This document shows, piece after piece, positions 41,577-45,021 of a stretch of DNA of 45,021 nucleotides (the first letter of the stretch is position 1; every line of letters starts with the position of its first letter). The stretch covers positions 1 through 45,021 of the forward strand of contig NZ_JAJIUJ010000121.1 of assembly GCF_020880415.1 (NCBI RefSeq), given 5' to 3'. The notes beneath the pieces are model-generated. The model saw nothing but the letters and a program-made list of their open reading frames with translations, was not told the origin of the DNA and did no database searches. Both the position numbers and the translations under genes were made by a program. Origin of the DNA: Xanthomonas euvesicatoria pv. euvesicatoria (GTDB taxonomy: Bacteria > Pseudomonadota > Gammaproteobacteria > Xanthomonadales > Xanthomonadaceae).

Positions 41577-43477
41577 ATCAGCCCACCGAACCTCTGGATA
41601 TGGATGTCTGCGCGCGGGAACCGATCCATATTCCCGGCCTGATCCAGCCTTACGGCGTGTTGCTGGTGATCGAACCGGCCGATGGCCGCATCGTGCAGGC
41701 CAGCAGCACCGCCGCCGATCTGCTCGGCGTGCCGATGGATGCCCTGCTGGGCATGCCGTACACCCAGGTGCTGGAACTGCCCGATGCGCAGCCATTCGCA
41801 GTAGACGATCAACCGCAGCACCTGCTGCACGCCGATGTGCGCTTCCCGCAGCGCAGCGCGCCGACCGATCATCCCTGGGTGGCCGCCTGGCATCTGTATC
41901 CGGAGCAATGGCTGATCGAAATCGAGCCGCGCGACGCGCGCCTGATGGATGTCACCCTGCGCGAAGCGCTGCCGCTGTTGCGCAGCATCGAGCGCGATGC
42001 CGGCATCGACGAAGCGGCGGTGCGCGCGGCCAAGGGCCTGCGCAGCATGATCGGCTTCGACCGGGTGATGGTCTATCGCTTCGACGAAGAGTGGAATGGC
42101 GACGTCATCGCCGAAGCGCGCCAGCCCGAACTGGAAGCCTATCTGGGCCTGCATTACCCGGCCAGCGACATCCCGGCGCAGGCACGCGCGCTGTACCTGC
42201 GCAACCGCGTGCGCCAGATCGCCGATGTGCGGTACCAGCCGTCGCCGATCCAGCCCACCTTGCATCCGCGCCTGGGCACCCCGGTGGATCTGAGCGATGT
42301 CAGCCTGCGCAGCGTCTCGCCGGTGCACTTGGAATACCTGGCCAACATGGGCGTCAGCGCCACCCTCGTGTCCTCGATCGTGGTCAACGATGCGCTCTGG
42401 GGGCTGATTTCCTGTCACCACTACAGCCCGCACTTCACCAGCCATGCCATGCGCGATGCCACCGATGCGGTGACCCGCGCGCTGGCCGGGCGCATCGGCG
42501 CGCTACAGGCGGTGGGGCGGGCGCGGCTGGAGTCGGTGCTGCTCACCATCCGCGAAAAGCTGATCACCGACTTCAACGACGCCGAGCACCTGACCGTGGA
42601 CATGCTCGCCGACATGGCCCCGGACCTGATGGACGTGGTCGACGCCGATGGCGTGGCAATCTTCCACGGCAACGAAATCAGCCGTCATGGCAGCGTGCCG
42701 GATGCAGAGGCGTTGCGCCGCATCCGCGACCACATCGAATCCGAGCATCACGACGCCCTGCGCGAGGATGCGGTCGGTGCCCTGCATGTGGACGCCATCG
42801 GCGAGGTGTTCCCTGAGCTGGCCGACCTCGCTCCGCTGGCCGCCGGCTTCATCTTCGTGCCGCTGATGCCGCAATCGCGTAGCGCCCTGTTGTGGACCCG
42901 CCGCGAGCAGGTGCAGCAGGTCAAATGGGCCGGCAACCCGCAGCTGGCCAAGCTGCAGGACATCCCCAATTCGCGGCTGTCGCCACGCAAGAGTTTCGAT
43001 CTGTGGCAGCAGACCGTGCGCGGCCGCGCACGGCGCTGGTCGCCGCTGCATCTGGAATCGGCGCGCAGCCTGCGTGTGCTGATCGAACTGATGGAACGCA
43101 AGCGCTTCCAGCAGGATTTCACCCTGCTCGAAGCCTCGCTGTCGCGGCTGCGCGACGGGGTGGCCATCATCGAACGCGGTGCCAAGGGCGCCGCGCACCG
43201 GCTGATGTTCGTCAACCCGGCGTTCGCCGAACTCAGCCAGACCGAAGTGGCCGAGTTGATCGGTTGCGACATCCTCGCTTTGCTGGCCGACGATGCCGCA
43301 CGTGGCAAGGTCGAACTGTTCGAAGAGGCGCTACGCCTGGGTCGCGCCGCCTATGTCACCTTGCCGCTGCGCACCCGCGATGGTGCACCGGTGTATCGCC
43401 AGTTCCATCTCGAACCCTTGCCCAGCCCCAGCGGCGTCACTGCGCACTGGCTGCTGCAGTTGCGCGACCCAGAGTAA
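41573..43477 (+). CDS. bphP: Bacteriophytochrome with PAS9 output domain
   Basis: 634 residues from a GTG that overlaps the bphO stop. Order: N-terminal PAS2 (about 20-120) with chromophore-binding Cys13 in MDVCAREPIH, GAF (about 135-300) with the PASDIPAQAR motif (Asp199), PHY (about 320-500) with PRKSF (471-475, the PRxSF tongue motif), and a PAS9 output (about 515-634). There is no histidine kinase, as in the known Xanthomonas bacteriophytochrome. It senses red/far-red light; in X. campestris this protein modulates virulence-related behaviour. Output must go through protein partners. The length equals the known Xanthomonas protein. Confidence 0.95.
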   Translation: MNQPTEPLDMDVCAREPIHIPGLIQPYGVLLVIEPADGRIVQASSTAADLLGVPMDALLGMPYTQVLELPDAQPFAVDDQPQHLLHADVRFPQRSAPTDHPWVAAWHLYPEQWLIEIEPRDARLMDVTLREALPLLRSIERDAGIDEAAVRAAKGLRSMIGFDRVMVYRFDEEWNGDVIAEARQPELEAYLGLHYPASDIPAQARALYLRNRVRQIADVRYQPSPIQPTLHPRLGTPVDLSDVSLRSVSPVHLEYLANMGVSATLVSSIVVNDALWGLISCHHYSPHFTSHAMRDATDAVTRALAGRIGALQAVGRARLESVLLTIREKLITDFNDAEHLTVDMLADMAPDLMDVVDADGVAIFHGNEISRHGSVPDAEALRRIRDHIESEHHDALREDAVGALHVDAIGEVFPELADLAPLAAGFIFVPLMPQSRSALLWTRREQVQQVKWAGNPQLAKLQDIPNSRLSPRKSFDLWQQTVRGRARRWSPLHLESARSLRVLIELMERKRFQQDFTLLEASLSRLRDGVAIIERGAKGAAHRLMFVNPAFAELSQTEVAELIGCDILALLADDAARGKVELFEEALRLGRAAYVTLPLRTRDGAPVYRQFHLEPLPSPSGVTAHWLLQLRDPE

Positions 43478-43551
43478 GAGCGCTGCGATCACCGGCAGGC
43501 GGCCAGCGCATGCATCTGCCGCACTTGGTGCTCCATCAGCGGGCACGCGGA

Positions 43552-44733
43552 CTAAGGCGCTGCTTTCGTCCGCAATGCCAGCAATGTGATCGTTCCGGCC
43601 ACCAGGCCCCAGAACGCCGCGCCGATCCCGCCCAGCGTCAGCCCGGAGGCGGTGACCAGAAAGGTGATCAACGCCGCTTCGCGTTCGCTGTCCTCGCGCA
43701 ATGCCGCCGCCAGGCTATTGCCGATGGTGCCTAGCAGCGCGATCCCGGCAATGGCCATCACCAATTCACGCGGGAAGGCCGCAAACACCGCTGCCACGGT
43801 CGCACCGAACAACCCGACCAGCAGGTAGAACACGCCTGCACTGACCGCAGCGGTGTAGCGCCGCGCCGGATCTTCATGCGCTTCGCGACCCATGCAGATC
43901 GCCGCCGTAATCGCCGCCAGATTCAACGCAAAGCCACCGAACGGCGCCAGCACCGCATTGACTGCACCGATCCAGCCGACCGTCGGTGAGATCGGCACCG
44001 CATAGCCGGACGCCCGGATCACCGCCACGCCCGGCACGTTCTGCGAGGCCATGGTCACCACGAACAACGGAATCGCCAGGCCGAACAGCGCCGCCCACGA
44101 TAGCGACGGCACTACCAGCACCGGGTGGGCCAGTTGCAACTGCACCGCCTCCAACCGCAGCAGCCCGCCGCTGGCAGCGATCGCAATACCCACCAACAAG
44201 GTCGCAATTACCGCATAGCGCGCGAACCAGCGCCGCCCGCCCAGGTAGGTCGCCAACATCGCCAGCGCCAGCAACAGCTGGCTCTGCATCGCCACAAAGA
44301 TGTCCAGGCCGAAGCGCAACAACACGCCGGCCAGCATCCCGGAGGCAAGCGAGACCGGAATACGCCGGATCGCGCGTTCGAACAATCCCGAAAACCCGGC
44401 CACCATCCCCAACACCGCGGCCACCCCAAATGCACCGACCGCTTCGCCTAACGGCACTCCGGCCGCACTGCCGATCAGCATCGCTGCGCCCGGCGTGGAC
44501 CAGGCCGTGACCACCGGCACGCGGTAGCGCAGCGACAAGCCGATACACGTCACGCCCATGCCAATGCCCAGTGCCCACATCCACGATGCAATTTGCGCCT
44601 GGTCGGCGCCCAGATGGCGCGCGGCCTCAAATACGATCACCGCAGAGCTGGCGAACCCCACCAGCACGGTGACAAACCCGGCGGCAATCGCGGGCAGGGA
44701 TAGATCGCGAAGCAGATTGCGGGAAGCGGGCAT
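43552..44733 (-). CDS. benE: BenE-type benzoate/H+ symporter
   Basis: 393 residues from the ATG at 44733 (MPASRNLLRD), which has GAGAG about 8 bases upstream; an ATG at 44757 is weaker. The protein has about 12 membrane segments. The start LSLPAIAAGFVTVLVGFASS, RVPVVTAWSTPGAAMLIGSA and MASQNVPGVAVIRASGYAVP are typical of BenE. It should import benzoate or a related aromatic acid with protons. No benzoate-degradation genes are present in the window. It converges on bphP with a 74-bp gap. Confidence 0.9.
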   Translation of the reverse strand: MPASRNLLRDLSLPAIAAGFVTVLVGFASSAVIVFEAARHLGADQAQIASWMWALGIGMGVTCIGLSLRYRVPVVTAWSTPGAAMLIGSAAGVPLGEAVGAFGVAAVLGMVAGFSGLFERAIRRIPVSLASGMLAGVLLRFGLDIFVAMQSQLLLALAMLATYLGGRRWFARYAVIATLLVGIAIAASGGLLRLEAVQLQLAHPVLVVPSLSWAALFGLAIPLFVVTMASQNVPGVAVIRASGYAVPISPTVGWIGAVNAVLAPFGGFALNLAAITAAICMGREAHEDPARRYTAAVSAGVFYLLVGLFGATVAAVFAAFPRELVMAIAGIALLGTIGNSLAAALREDSEREAALITFLVTASGLTLGGIGAAFWGLVAGTITLLALRTKAAP

Positions 44734-44921
44734 GAGGGCGCTCTCTGTCTGGTACATACATTTTCATCGAGCCAACCCGCGATCGATACCGCACCGTTAC
44801 GCCTCCGGGTGTCGATCAATGAGCCTGCAGCCTGCATGCGTGCGGGACGTGGTGAGAGTGCGCAATCGCGTGCCGTATCCGGGTGGATACAGGTCGATGT
44901 CATGCCAGTGTCAAAAAGTGC

Positions 44922-44949
44922 TTGCACTTCCGCGTGGTCTCGATAAACT
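44922..44949 (+). promoter_or_regulatory. Strong sigma-70-type promoter at the right edge, possibly for an rRNA operon
   Basis: TTGCAC (44922-44927), a 16-base spacer and TAAACT (44944-44949), followed by the GC-rich discriminator GCGCGGCC. Upstream is an A-run (CAAAAAG, 44912-44918). The downstream 70 bases to the window end contain no start codon with a ribosome site. This style (UP-like A-run, strong boxes, GC discriminator, long leader) is that of stringently controlled stable-RNA promoters. The transcript itself lies outside the window. Confidence 0.45.
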
Positions 44950-45021
44950 GCGCGGCCTCGCTCAGGACAGCGGCGCTTCTCGAAGCATCGCAACAACGAA
45001 CGAGGCGAATCGGAAACATCA

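Overview
The window looks like a chromosomal segment of a plant-associated Xanthomonas. The main reasons are the bphO-bphP light-sensing pair with the 634-residue Xanthomonas-type bacteriophytochrome, two type IV secretion effector/immunity pairs with Xanthomonas XVIPCD-like tails, a HrpX-type PIP box in front of an AvrRxo1 (XopAJ) homologue, and a GC-rich backbone broken by AT-richer islands. The X. euvesicatoria/axonopodis group is plausible, but the species cannot be fixed from this sequence alone.

Layout. 0.1-1.8 kb: AvrRxo1-like NAD-kinase effector/toxin with its small partner, under a perfect PIP box plus -10 box. 1.9-4.0 kb: two decayed genes, a membrane-anchored Mrr-like nuclease with an in-frame stop and a frameshifted trypsin-like protease. 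4.4-10.8 kb: surface beta-helix protein, RluA-type pseudouridine synthase, XRE regulator with a 32-bp palindromic operator and a divergent small gene, small secreted protein, DUF2384-like orphan, secreted esterase. 11.5-12.9 kb: first XVIPCD effector with a lipoprotein partner. 13.5-17.6 kb: secreted protein, antitoxin plus ParE-like toxin fused to a membrane-anchored periplasmic protein, membrane protein, cardiolipin synthase. 17.8-20.1 kb: second XVIPCD effector (lysozyme-like plus two peptidoglycan-binding domains) with an LprI-like immunity protein. 20.3-28.1 kb: YdeI-like protein, KgtP-like transporter, and a MarR-controlled DUF1656/HlyD/NodT/FUSC efflux operon. 28.2-35.3 kb: folE followed by a condensin-like JetA-JetB-JetC (MksF-MksE-MksB) set. 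No JetD/MksG nuclease follows, and JetC carries a long histone-H1-like tail. 35.3-45.0 kb: TSUP permease, YchJ protein, small membrane protein, lytic transglycosylase read in frame into a hexose-6-phosphate mutarotase, MFS exporter, bphO-bphP, benE, and at the right edge a strong promoter of the kind seen before rRNA operons.

How the genes work together. The accessory parts centre on conflict: a type III effector with antitoxin, two antibacterial type IV effectors each preceded by an envelope-targeted immunity candidate, a ParE-type toxin-antitoxin pair and a Wadjet-related SMC complex. The backbone supplies envelope maintenance, small-molecule transport, folate synthesis and red/far-red light sensing. 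The best candidates for something undescribed are the nuclease-less Jet/Mks system with its H1-like tail, the ParE-membrane protein fusion, and the smaller XVIPCD effector whose toxin domain I cannot name.
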